A stretch of 64,000 nt of DNA from Priestia aryabhattai B8W22 (lineage in GTDB: Bacteria > Bacillota > Bacilli > Bacillales > Bacillaceae_H): assembly GCF_000956595.1 (NCBI RefSeq), contig NZ_JYOO01000002.1:62001-126000 (forward strand), read 5' to 3'. The translations under genes and the position numbers were made by a program. The first letter of the stretch is position 1. The number at the start of each line of letters is the position of its first letter. Shown one piece after another: positions 56,124 through 64,000 of this stretch. The notes below the pieces were generated by a model that saw nothing but the letters and a program-made list of their open reading frames with translations, did no database searches and was not told the DNA's origin.

Positions 56124-57104
56124 TTACTTCTTAGTAGAAGAAGGTATTTTCATCATTCTTTCTTCATCTAGCATTGTTGACACATCGCTAACTTTCAGGC
56201 CTTTGCGTTCAATGTCGGTTAACAATTGGTCAAGCGATTCAGCCGTTGATTCAGTCGGGTGCATCAGTACAATAGCCCCTGGATGAATCTTTTTCATTAC
56301 TCGATTAATTAACACTTCTGAACTTGGTTTTTGCCAATCGATTGTATCAACTGTCCACATGATTGTACTCATTTTTAACTGAGAAGCAAGCGTTACTACT
56401 TCGGGGCGAAAACTGCCGCTCGGCGGAGCAAACCATTTTACTTTTTGTCCCGTAGTAGATGTAATAATATCATTCGTTTTTTTAAGCTGCTGATTGATTT
56501 GACTAGCCGATAAAGTGGCCATATCAGGATGAGAATAAGAGTGGTTTCCTACTTCATGCCCTGCGTCTACAATCATTTTTGCCATATCTGGATTATTTTT
56601 AACCCATTTCCCTTCTAAAAAAAAGGTTGCTTTAGCATGGTGCTTTTTTAGCACTTCTAACATTTTAGGCAAATACTCGTTCCCCCATGCTACGTTCACT
56701 GTAAACGATACCATAGGCTTTTCATCGTGTCCACGGTAGATAGGTTCCTGTGGTAAATCTCTCAAGTGAACCTTTGGTCTAACCTGTTTGTACACTAGTT
56801 TTTTTTCATCAAATTTACCCGCAGGTTTCATATTTTTATAAGAAGCAGCAAGATCAACTTTTATACCGTTATAGCCAGGAACCCGTTTCCAAACGGGATC
56901 GATTCGTGCATTCGCTGCTGGCTTTTCATAATCTTTTGCTTTTTCTTCAATCTTTTGATATAACGCATCATGCTGAGCTGATACAAGTTGTACATCGGAT
57001 TTAAGTGCTTCTATATATGCTTCAGCAAAAGGATTATAAATACATTTATATGTAATTGCCAGTAAAAATAGAAATGCTGTAAATTGCACAATGGTTCTCT
57101 TCAC
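56124..57104 (-). CDS. ylxY: Polysaccharide-deacetylase-like protein YlxY
   Basis: 326 residues with an N-terminal signal anchor (QFTAFLFLLAITYKCIYN). The NodB-type domain (about 130-315) shows the metal pair HSYSHPD (188-194), FFLEGKWVKNNP and MHPTEST, but motif 1 reads FTVNVAWGN (135-142) where active enzymes have TFDDG, so the catalytic and one metal aspartate are missing. It may be inactive or use another chemistry. It is located between pnpA and ymxG, as in B. subtilis. Confidence 0.88.
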   Translation of the reverse strand: MKRTIVQFTAFLFLLAITYKCIYNPFAEAYIEALKSDVQLVSAQHDALYQKIEEKAKDYEKPAANARIDPVWKRVPGYNGIKVDLAASYKNMKPAGKFDEKKLVYKQVRPKVHLRDLPQEPIYRGHDEKPMVSFTVNVAWGNEYLPKMLEVLKKHHAKATFFLEGKWVKNNPDMAKMIVDAGHEVGNHSYSHPDMATLSASQINQQLKKTNDIITSTTGQKVKWFAPPSGSFRPEVVTLASQLKMSTIMWTVDTIDWQKPSSEVLINRVMKKIHPGAIVLMHPTESTAESLDQLLTDIERKGLKVSDVSTMLDEERMMKIPSSTKK

Positions 57105-57171
57105 TTATCCTTCCCCCTTTACCATTTAAAATATGTATAAAGAGGACAAGGTAGAACAAACATCTACAAAC

Positions 57172-57218
57172 GATAAAATCGCCCTACACATGGATTTTCT
57201 TCATGTATGGACGATTTC
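57172..57218. terminator. pnpA terminator
   Basis: A 16-bp imperfect stem (AAATCGTCCATACATG with CATGTGTAGGGCGATTT) with a 9-nt loop, 30 bp after pnpA. The T run is short. Confidence 0.65.
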
Positions 57219-57246
57219 ACAATATCTATATAGTAGTAAAAGAAGA

Positions 57247-59373
57247 TTATTTTGTTTCTTTTGCTTTTTCTTCTTTTTCTTTTTGTTCTTTTAAAATTGC
57301 TTTACGAGATAAGTTAACGCGACCTTGTTTATCAATTTCCATGACTTTAACTAAAAGCTCGTCACCAATCGCTACAACGTCTTCTACTTTTCCAATACGC
57401 TCTTCTGCAAGCTCTGAAATGTGAACAAGTCCATCTTTTCCGCTGAAGATTTCTACAAATGCACCGAATTTTTCAATTCGTTTTACTTTTCCTAAGTACA
57501 TTTGGCCGACTTCAACTTCGCGTACAAGATCTTCAATGATTTTCTTCGCTTTTTCATTCATCGGCTGATCAATAGAAGAAATGAAGATTGTGCCATCTTG
57601 TTCGATATCAATTTTAACGCCTGTTTCTTCGATGATTTTATTGATTTGCTTGCCGCTTGGTCCAATAACATCACGAATTTTATCAGGGTTAATCGCCATT
57701 GTAAGGATCTTAGGCGCATATTGAGAAAGCTCTTGACGAGGCGTAGCAATCGTTGACATCATATGATTTAAGATTTGCATACGGCCTTTTTTTGCTTGTT
57801 GAAGGGCTTCGTCTAAAATTTCACGAGATAACCCGTCAATTTTAATATCCATTTGAAGCGCAGTTACGCCATTTTCCGTACCTGCTACTTTAAAGTCCAT
57901 GTCTCCTAGGTGATCTTCCATTCCTTGAATGTCCGTTAGAATCGAGTAGTGTTCACCTGATTTGATCAGACCCATGGCAATCCCTGCTACAGGTGCTTTA
58001 ATTGGAACCCCAGCATCCATCATCGCAAGCGTACTTGCACAAATACTTGCTTGTGAAGTAGAACCGTTTGACTCTAATACTTCAGATACAAGACGAATTG
58101 TATATGGGAAATCTTTTTCATTTGGAATAACTGGCTCAAGTGCACGTTCACCTAGCGCACCATGTCCAATTTCACGACGACCCGGTCCGCGCATCGGTCT
58201 AGTTTCACCAACACTAAATGAAGGGAAGTTATAGTGATGCATGAAGCGTTTAGATTCTTCTACACTTAAACCATCTAAAATTTGCACATCGCCAAGTGCA
58301 CCTAATGTACAGATGCTAAGCGCTTGAGTTTGTCCACGCGTAAATAGTCCAGATCCGTGTGTACGTGGAAGCAAGTTTGTTTCAGAAGAAAGTGGACGAA
58401 TTTCGTCAATACTACGGCCATCAGGACGCACTTTTTCTTCTGTGATCAAGCGACGCACTTCACTTTTAACAAGCTTCGACAAAATTTCATTCACTTGATT
58501 TAGTACTTCTTCTTCTACATCTTGCTCTTCAAATTTTGCAGCTACTGCGCTTTTCACTTCTTTAATCGCATTTTCGCGCGCATGCTTTTCTTGAACTTGA
58601 ACGGCACGGTTCATGTCACCTTCTGCAATTTCGCGAACTTGACGCTCAAGGTCAGCATCAACAGTATAAAGCTCAACTTCTACTTTTTCTTTGCCTACTG
58701 CTGCTACAATTTCTTCTTGGAACGCAATTAATTTTTTAATTTGCTCGTGTCCAAACATAATTGCTTCTAACATTACTTCTTCCGGTACTTCATCAGCGCC
58801 TGCTTCAACCATGTTGATCGCGTCTTTTGTACCAGCAACCGTCAGATGAATATCGCTTTTTTCAAGCTCATCTACCGTTGGGTTTACAACAAATTCATTG
58901 TCTACACGGCCTACGATTACGCCTGCAATAGGACCTTCAAATGGAATATCAGATACTGATAATGCTAATGAAGAACCGAACATTGCTGCGATTTCTGAAG
59001 AACAGTTTTGATCTACGCTCATTACAACGCTGACAACTTGAACTTCGTTTCGGAAACCATCTGCGAATAAAGGACGAATCGGACGGTCAATTAAACGGCT
59101 AGCCAAGATTGCTTTTTCACTTGGTCTGCCTTCACGCTTAATGAATCCACCTGGGATTTTACCGACTGCATATAAACGCTCTTCATAGTTTACTGTTAAC
59201 GGGAAGAAATCTACATTTTTAGGCTCTTTTGAAGCCGTTGCTGTACTTAATACAACTGTGTCTCCATAGCGGATTAATGCTGCGCCATTTGCTTGTTTTG
59301 CCAACTGGCCAACTTCAACTTCTAGCTTTCGTCCAGCTAGATCTACGGAGAACACTCGTTTTTCTTGTTCCAT
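57247..59373 (-). CDS. pnpA: Polynucleotide phosphorylase
   Basis: 708 residues. Two RNase PH domains with a helical middle, then a KH domain ([18 protein letters not shown], about 560) and an S1 domain (about 620-695), ending in a Lys/Glu tail. It degrades RNA 3' to 5' using phosphate. It follows rpsO with a terminator between them and a separate promoter region (TATAAT near 59430). Confidence 0.97.
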   Translation of the reverse strand: MEQEKRVFSVDLAGRKLEVEVGQLAKQANGAALIRYGDTVVLSTATASKEPKNVDFFPLTVNYEERLYAVGKIPGGFIKREGRPSEKAILASRLIDRPIRPLFADGFRNEVQVVSVVMSVDQNCSSEIAAMFGSSLALSVSDIPFEGPIAGVIVGRVDNEFVVNPTVDELEKSDIHLTVAGTKDAINMVEAGADEVPEEVMLEAIMFGHEQIKKLIAFQEEIVAAVGKEKVEVELYTVDADLERQVREIAEGDMNRAVQVQEKHARENAIKEVKSAVAAKFEEQDVEEEVLNQVNEILSKLVKSEVRRLITEEKVRPDGRSIDEIRPLSSETNLLPRTHGSGLFTRGQTQALSICTLGALGDVQILDGLSVEESKRFMHHYNFPSFSVGETRPMRGPGRREIGHGALGERALEPVIPNEKDFPYTIRLVSEVLESNGSTSQASICASTLAMMDAGVPIKAPVAGIAMGLIKSGEHYSILTDIQGMEDHLGDMDFKVAGTENGVTALQMDIKIDGLSREILDEALQQAKKGRMQILNHMMSTIATPRQELSQYAPKILTMAINPDKIRDVIGPSGKQINKIIEETGVKIDIEQDGTIFISSIDQPMNEKAKKIIEDLVREVEVGQMYLGKVKRIEKFGAFVEIFSGKDGLVHISELAEERIGKVEDVVAIGDELLVKVMEIDKQGRVNLSRKAILKEQKEKEEKAKETK

Positions 59374-59509
59374 ATCGACGAGTACCCCTCTCTACATATA
59401 AAATATGTATGTAATCAAATGTGATAGTTTTATTATAAACGAAATATCCAAAAACAATAGCTTTTTTCACATTATGTAGCATCTTTAATGTTTCTTAAAT
59501 GTACATACT

Positions 59510-59535
59510 AAAAAAGCGGGAATGCTCCCGCTTTC
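59510..59535. terminator. rpsO terminator
   Basis: AAGCGGGA pairs with TCCCGCTT around a 4-nt loop, followed by TTTTAG on the minus strand. Confidence 0.82.
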
Positions 59536-59541
59536 TTCTTA

Positions 59542-59811
59542 TTATCGACGTAAACCAAGTTTGTTGATTAACTCACGATAACGAGTAACGTCTTTGTTAC
59601 GTAGGTAGTTAAGTAAGTTACGACGTCGACCTACCATTTTTAAAAGACCACGACGTGAATGGTGATCCTTTTTATGAGTACGTAAGTGACCGTTTAGATT
59701 GTTAATTTGCTCTGTTAGGACAGCGATTTGAACTTCTGGAGAACCAGTGTCGTTCGCATGAGTTTTGTACTCACTAATGATTTCATTTTTACGCTCTTGT
59801 GTGATAGCCAT
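59542..59811 (-). CDS. rpsO: Ribosomal protein S15
   Basis: 89 residues from the ATG at 59811 (AAGGAGGTG at good spacing); an upstream in-frame ATG gives only three more residues (MNR). S15 binds the central domain of 16S rRNA and is a primary 30S assembly protein. The roughly 87-nt leader is probably an S15-binding autoregulatory RNA. Confidence 0.98.
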   Translation of the reverse strand: MAITQERKNEIISEYKTHANDTGSPEVQIAVLTEQINNLNGHLRTHKKDHHSRRGLLKMVGRRRNLLNYLRNKDVTRYRELINKLGLRR

Positions 59812-59814
59812 CCT

Positions 59815-59898
59815 ATTCACCTCCTTATTATTAAACCCCAGTTACCGAGCAAAACGTTGGTGAATCGTAATGCCAAGCAATGGTTGTTTTACATACAA
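59815..59898 (-). ncRNA. Likely S15 autoregulatory leader RNA
   Basis: The 5' leader from the predicted start (near 59898) to rpsO contains CTTGGCATTACG and TTTGCTCGGTAACTGGGG segments that can fold into adjoining stems before the ribosome site. Firmicute rpsO leaders are known S15-binding regulators. Assignment is by position and length; the fold was not computed. Confidence 0.45.
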
Positions 59899-59903
59899 GT
59901 GTT

Positions 59904-59932
59904 ATGTTACTACTTATTAGAACAAAAAGCAA
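59904..59932 (-). promoter_or_regulatory. Sigma-A promoter of rpsO
   Basis: TTGCTT, a 17-bp spacer, then TAACAT on the minus strand. Confidence 0.55.
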
Positions 59933-59959
59933 GTCGTAGCAGCTATTTATATATATTTT

Positions 59960-60916
59960 TTATTTCTTATGCTTTTGAATTCCTTCAAAATAAGCAAGGG
60001 CTTCTTCCTTGTCCTTTGAGATCTGACCGACAAGCTCTTCGATGCCGCTGAACTTTTTTTCTGAACGAATCATTTGGTGCCATTTCACCGTTACGTGCTG
60101 ATCGTAGATTTGCTCGTCAAATGATAATAAGTGGACTTCGATTGTTGGCTTTTCTAAATTATCGTGAAAAGTCGGCTTATAGCCCACGTTGCACACTCCT
60201 GCATACCACTTGCCGTGGAGCTGAAGCTCAACAGCGTATACGCCGATGCGTGGAAGTAAATATTCATCGTCTAAAGCGATGTTAGCAGTAGGAAAACCTA
60301 TTTGCCTGCCTCGCTTTTCTCCATGAGTTACTGTACCTGACACTTCATAATAGCGGCCAAGCAGCTCTTTTACTCGATGCATATCTCCATTTGCTAAACT
60401 TTCGCGAATAAGCGTTGAACTAATTTTTTCTTCACCATTTGTTAACTTATCAATTGTTGTTTGCGTGAATTTTGATCGAGAATGAAATGGTAGTATTTCC
60501 ATTGTTCCTTTACCTAACTTTCCATACGTATAGTCAAATCCAGCTACCACATGCTGTACATTCAGTCCAATAATATACTGATCAACAAACTCTTGAGGCA
60601 ATAGTGCTGCAAACTGTTTATCAAAATGAACGATATATAAAAAGTCAATTCCCATTTCCTCAATGAGTTTCTTTTTTTCTTGAAGCGGTGTGATCATATC
60701 AATGTGCTGCACATTGCGCCCGAGCACCACAGAAGGGTGAGGAGTAAACGTCATCACAGCACTAGCTATGCCTTTTTCATCGGCTAACTGTTTTGCTGAA
60801 TTTATCACTTGCTGATGCCCTAAATGCACACCATCAAAATAACCAAGCGCTAACACTGATTGTTGAACAGCTTCTCGTTGAAAGTGGTGTGGATGTCGAA
60901 TTTCAATCGTTTCCAA
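59960..60916 (-). CDS. ribF: Bifunctional riboflavin kinase/FAD synthetase
   Basis: About 318 residues from a TTG at 60916, behind AAAGGTG and giving METIEIRHPHH; GTG at 60928 is an alternative. The N-terminal FAD synthetase has LGYFDGVHLGHQQ (nucleotidyl transferase), and the C-terminal riboflavin kinase has KRGRQIGFPTANI. It makes FMN and FAD. In B. subtilis the gene is called ribC. It follows truB by 16-28 bp, an operon. Confidence 0.95.
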   Translation of the reverse strand: METIEIRHPHHFQREAVQQSVLALGYFDGVHLGHQQVINSAKQLADEKGIASAVMTFTPHPSVVLGRNVQHIDMITPLQEKKKLIEEMGIDFLYIVHFDKQFAALLPQEFVDQYIIGLNVQHVVAGFDYTYGKLGKGTMEILPFHSRSKFTQTTIDKLTNGEEKISSTLIRESLANGDMHRVKELLGRYYEVSGTVTHGEKRGRQIGFPTANIALDDEYLLPRIGVYAVELQLHGKWYAGVCNVGYKPTFHDNLEKPTIEVHLLSFDEQIYDQHVTVKWHQMIRSEKKFSGIEELVGQISKDKEEALAYFEGIQKHKK

Positions 60917-60944
60917 AACACAGTTCACCTTTTCCCTAACCGGT

Positions 60945-61862
60945 CTAGTCGATTGCCAACACTTTAACCGGCTTCATTAAATGTTTTTTTGTTGGGTGCT
61001 GAGCATAAATTGCTAAGCACTTACCTGCAGAATTTATCATTAAAAAGAATGGTTCTTTTTTTAACTCTTCATCTTCCGTACACGGCAATACCGCGCCATT
61101 TTTCACTTTCTCTGCTAATGTATCACTAATTTGAAGTTTCGGCAAATGATTAAGAGCTTCTTCGATCGAATGTAGTTTCTCATTGATCGTTTCTTCTTCT
61201 ACCGCCCGTTCAATCTCTTCAAATGTCACACAATCTTCGAGTGAAAACTGTCCGGAACCCGTTCGCTGCAAATACGACATATGAGAGGGGTAGCCAAGAG
61301 CTTCTCCAATCATCACAGCAAGCGTTCGCACATATGTACCTTTGCTGCACGTTACGCGGAATTTGAAGGAAATTTGTTCTCCCTCAAATGTAGCGCGATC
61401 ATCCAGCAGTTCAAAGCTATAGATATGAATAGTTCTAACGGGGCGCTCTACCTCGATTCCTTGCCTTGCATATTCATATAGTTTTTTACCTTTGACCTTT
61501 ACCGCTGAATACATTGGAGGGACTTGCTGAAGTTCCCCTGTCATCGAAGACAGCACTTGTTCGATTTGAGCACGTGAAAAAGAATCCGCTACTTTCTTTT
61601 CTTCTACAACCTCTCCGGAAGAATCTTCTGTTGTTGTAGAAAATCCGAGTGTAACTTCCCCTTCATAGGTTTTAGTAGCTCCTGTTAGATATTCTACAAT
61701 TTTGGTAGCTCTACCGATACAAATAGGCAATACCCCTGTAACGTCTGGATCTAATGTGCCTGTATGTCCTACTTTTTTAGTGCGAAGCAGCTTTCGGACT
61801 TTAAACACACAGTCGTGCGAAGTCAGGCCAGCTGGTTTATGTAAAACTAAAACACCGTCCAC
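60945..61862 (-). CDS. truB: tRNA pseudouridine-55 synthase TruB
   Basis: 305 residues. The catalytic aspartate lies in HTGTLDPDVTGVLPI (D38), and the N-terminus MDGVLVLHKPAGLTSHD is typical. It makes pseudouridine 55 in the T-loop of tRNAs. The start appears to be GTG at 61862 with GGAG upstream. A symmetrical hairpin with T runs separates it from rbfA. Confidence 0.96.
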   Translation of the reverse strand: MDGVLVLHKPAGLTSHDCVFKVRKLLRTKKVGHTGTLDPDVTGVLPICIGRATKIVEYLTGATKTYEGEVTLGFSTTTEDSSGEVVEEKKVADSFSRAQIEQVLSSMTGELQQVPPMYSAVKVKGKKLYEYARQGIEVERPVRTIHIYSFELLDDRATFEGEQISFKFRVTCSKGTYVRTLAVMIGEALGYPSHMSYLQRTGSGQFSLEDCVTFEEIERAVEEETINEKLHSIEEALNHLPKLQISDTLAEKVKNGAVLPCTEDEELKKEPFFLMINSAGKCLAIYAQHPTKKHLMKPVKVLAID

Positions 61863-61886
61863 TCATTCTTCATCTCCTTTTCATTT

Positions 61887-61935
61887 AAAAAAGGGTGTCT
61901 CAGAAGCAAAAACCACTTTTGAGACACCCTTTTTT
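61887..61935. terminator. Strong terminator between rbfA and truB
   Basis: A 16-bp stem (AAAAAAGGGTGTCTCA and its complement) around a 17-nt loop with A/T ends on both strands. Confidence 0.82.
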
Positions 61936-61954
61936 GTTTCTACATTCACTGATC

Positions 61955-62320
61955 TTATTCGTTCTCTTGATGGTCATCGCTTTCTTTTTTAATTTCATGA
62001 AGCAATGATTCAATTCGATTACCATAATCAATTGATTCATCAAACTCAAACGTAATTTCAGGTGTTTTACGTAAGCGAATGCGCTGACCGATTTCTGAGC
62101 GGATAAATCCCTTTGCTTTCGCAAGGCCTTTTAACGTATTCTCACGCTGTTCAGCATCTCCTAAAACAGAGATATAAACTTTCGCTTGCTGTAAATCGCC
62201 TGATACTTGAACATCTGTTACAGTCACAAAACCGATGCGCGGATCCTTGATTTTACGATTTAAAATCTCGCCCATCTCTTTTTTCATTTGTTCTCCGACT
62301 CTAGTTGCTCTTATGTTCAT
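61955..62320 (-). CDS. rbfA: 30S ribosome-binding factor A
   Basis: 121 residues from the ATG at 62320 (AAAGGGGTGA); the longer frame to 62344 overlaps ylxP. KH-type fold with [19 protein letters not shown] at the start and the [12 protein letters not shown] segment; acidic tail. It matures the 16S 5' end in 30S assembly. Order infB-ylxP-rbfA-truB is standard. Confidence 0.96.
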   Translation of the reverse strand: MNIRATRVGEQMKKEMGEILNRKIKDPRIGFVTVTDVQVSGDLQQAKVYISVLGDAEQRENTLKGLAKAKGFIRSEIGQRIRLRKTPEITFEFDESIDYGNRIESLLHEIKKESDDHQENE

Positions 62321-62334
62321 CTGTGTCACCCCTT

Positions 62335-62613
62335 TTATAACCAATCAAAAGTTGTAATGGTACGTTCAATCTCTGGAAAAGAATCGATCAAGCTTAGCGC
62401 TTTTTGCAGTTCTTGTTCCGTTGTGACACGGCTAGATGAGACTGCGACAATGCTAATTTTTGTTCGTTGCCACACATCTTGAAAATCAGTTTCCGAAACC
62501 GATACGTTAAACCGCTGCTTCAAGCGCATCAAGATGCGCTGAAGCACGGCACGTTTTTCTTTAAGAGAAGCAGCATCATAAATTAAGCATTCACACTCCA
62601 CTAGTCCAATCAT
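62335..62613 (-). CDS. ylxP: YlxP-like protein (DUF503)
   Basis: 92 residues: [25 protein letters not shown] start and [13 protein letters not shown] in the middle, the DUF503 family. Function is not established; it sits between infB and rbfA in most Bacilli. It overlaps the infB stop by 4 bp. Confidence 0.92.
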   Translation of the reverse strand: MIGLVECECLIYDAASLKEKRAVLQRILMRLKQRFNVSVSETDFQDVWQRTKISIVAVSSSRVTTEQELQKALSLIDSFPEIERTITTFDWL

Positions 62614-64000
62614 TTAGGATCAATTTGCTCCATTACATATGCTTCAATAATATCTCCTTCTTTAATATCATTGAAGTTTTTAATTGTAATACCACACTCA
62701 TATCCTTGAGCGACTTCTTTTGCATCGTCTTTAAAGCGTTTTAGCACATCTACTTCGCCTTCAAAGATAACAATTCCGTCACGGATTAAACGAATTCCAC
62801 TGTTACGCGTAATTTTACCGTCTGTTACGTAACTTCCTGCGATTGTACCAACTTTTGATACTTTGAATGTTTGACGTACTTCCACTTGACCGATGATTTT
62901 TTCAGCAAACTCAGGATCAAGCATTCCTTTCATCGCAGATTCAATTTCTTCAATTACTTTATAAATAATGCGGTGAAGACGAATATCTACGTTTTCTACG
63001 TCAGCTGTACGTTTTGCTCCAGCATCTGGACGAACGTTAAATCCGATAACGATTGCGTTAGAAGCAGTTGCAAGAATGATATCAGATTCTGTAATTGCAC
63101 CTACACCCGTATGGATAATACGAACATTTACACCCTCTACATCAATCTTTTGAAGAGCAGCAGCCAATGCTTCTACAGAACCTTGTACGTCTGCTTTTAC
63201 GATAAGGTTTAAGTCTTTCATTTCACCTTGTTTAATTTTTTCAAATAAATCATCTAAGCTTACGCGAGATTTTTCACCGCGCTGTTGTTCAAGCTGCTTT
63301 TGAGCACGAGCTTCTCCGATTTGACGAGCTGTTTTCTCATCTTCAAACACTAAGAAACGATCTCCAGCTAATGGAACTTCGTTTAAGCCAGTAATCTCAA
63401 CCGGAGTAGATGGTCCTACTTCCTTCACACGGCGGCCGATATCATTTACCATTGCGCGAACGCGGCCAAACGTATTTCCGACTACGATTGGATCACCTAC
63501 GCGTAGTGTACCAGTTTGAACAAGAAGCGTTGCTACAGACCCACGGCCTTTATCTAGCTGTGCTTCTACAACTGTACCTGCTGCACGACGGTTAGGATTT
63601 GCTTTTAACTCTTCTACTTCACTTACAAGTAAAATCATTTCAAGCAATTGATCGATACCTTCACCTGAAATGGCTGAAAGCTTACAGAAGATTGTTTCTC
63701 CGCCCCACTCTTCAGCTACAAGGCCGTGCTCCATTAGTTCTTGCATAACGCGATCTGGATTTGCTGCTTCTTTATCCATTTTGTTAACCGCAACAATAAT
63801 TGGCACTTCTGCCGCTTTTGCATGGTTAATCGCTTCAATTGTTTGAGGCATTACACCATCGTCTGCTGCCACAACAAGGATTGTAATATCCGTTACTTGC
63901 GCACCACGAGCACGCATCGTTGTAAATGCAGCATGCCCTGGTGTATCAAGGAATGTAATTTTCTTTTCGTCAACTACAACTTGATAAGCACCGATATGCT
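62610..64000 (-). CDS. infB: Translation initiation factor IF-2, C-terminal part
   Basis: The frame is open to the right edge, so the N-terminus lies outside. The last part of the G domain (DTPGHAAF just upstream of position 63917, NKMDK) is followed by domain II and two C-terminal domains with the fMet-tRNA-binding region ending [12 protein letters not shown]-2 delivers initiator tRNA to the 30S subunit. About 460 residues are visible. Confidence 0.97.
   Translation of the reverse strand, partial: HIGAYQVVVDEKKITFLDTPGHAAFTTMRARGAQVTDITILVVAADDGVMPQTIEAINHAKAAEVPIIVAVNKMDKEAANPDRVMQELMEHGLVAEEWGGETIFCKLSAISGEGIDQLLEMILLVSEVEELKANPNRRAAGTVVEAQLDKGRGSVATLLVQTGTLRVGDPIVVGNTFGRVRAMVNDIGRRVKEVGPSTPVEITGLNEVPLAGDRFLVFEDEKTARQIGEARAQKQLEQQRGEKSRVSLDDLFEKIKQGEMKDLNLIVKADVQGSVEALAAALQKIDVEGVNVRIIHTGVGAITESDIILATASNAIVIGFNVRPDAGAKRTADVENVDIRLHRIIYKVIEEIESAMKGMLDPEFAEKIIGQVEVRQTFKVSKVGTIAGSYVTDGKITRNSGIRLIRDGIVIFEGEVDVLKRFKDDAKEVAQGYECGITIKNFNDIKEGDIIEAYVMEQIDPK

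Overview
This 64 kb window looks like chromosomal DNA from a spore-forming Bacillaceae, probably a Priestia (Bacillus) megaterium-type organism. The evidence is AT-rich DNA, strong Shine-Dalgarno sites, many sporulation genes (spoVK, cotE, spoVS, spoIIIE, dpaAB) and an order close to the Bacillus subtilis ylxP-to-glnA segment. The species is an inference from gene order and protein similarity recalled from memory. Nearly every gene lies on the minus strand, so transcription runs from high to low coordinates. The only convincing plus-strand gene is a small TRIC-type channel gene at 9083. No rRNA, tRNA, IS element, prophage or CRISPR array was seen.

Layout, in transcription order. 64000-57247: translation and RNA block (infB 3' part, ylxP, rbfA, truB, ribF, rpsO, pnpA). 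57104-54486: a deacetylase-like protein, an M16 protease and a PRC-barrel protein. 54297-49338: dipicolinate synthase and the aspartate/diaminopimelate pathway (dpaA, dpaB, asd, dapG, dapA), supplying spore dipicolinate, lysine and peptidoglycan. 49143-43916: RNase J2, TepA, YlzJ and SpoIIIE. 43418-37808: a GntR regulator and a BMP-type nucleoside ABC importer (nupNOPQ). 37549-29886: ymfF, ymfH, ymfI, ymfJ, ymfK, a frameshifted ymfM/rodZ-like gene, pgsA and cinA. 29686-25445: recA, rny, ymdB and spoVS. 25369-19245: a membrane dipeptidase, the 2-oxoacid:ferredoxin oxidoreductase korAB, miaB and ymcA. 19019-9726: cotE, the branched-chain amino acid permease bcaP, mutS, mutL, miaA, hfq and spoVK. 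8805-4250: hflX, ynbB, glnR and glnA. 3904-141: a 35-residue membrane micropeptide, a Fur-box small RNA candidate, a spore-type amidase, and kimA behind a c-di-AMP riboswitch. A further gene starts at position 31 and runs off the left edge.

Readable regulation includes a c-di-AMP (ydaO-type) riboswitch before kimA, two GlnR boxes at glnR, an exact 15-bp CodY box before bcaP and a weaker one before nupN, a LexA-like box at recA, a sigma-H-like promoter at spoVS, a probable S15 leader at rpsO, and many intrinsic terminators.

The strongest candidate for something undescribed is at 3605-3742: a sigma-A promoter, a 21-bp perfect Fur palindrome at the start site, about 130 nt without a convincing ORF, and an intrinsic terminator. 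The transcript carries a stretch complementary to a ribosome binding site, as expected of an iron-sparing, Hfq-type small RNA. Other items worth checking are the ymfM frameshift, a start-stop mini-ORF before nupN, a YlxY without the NodB aspartates, an ACT plus P-loop protein (YmfK), and an unexplained korA leader.
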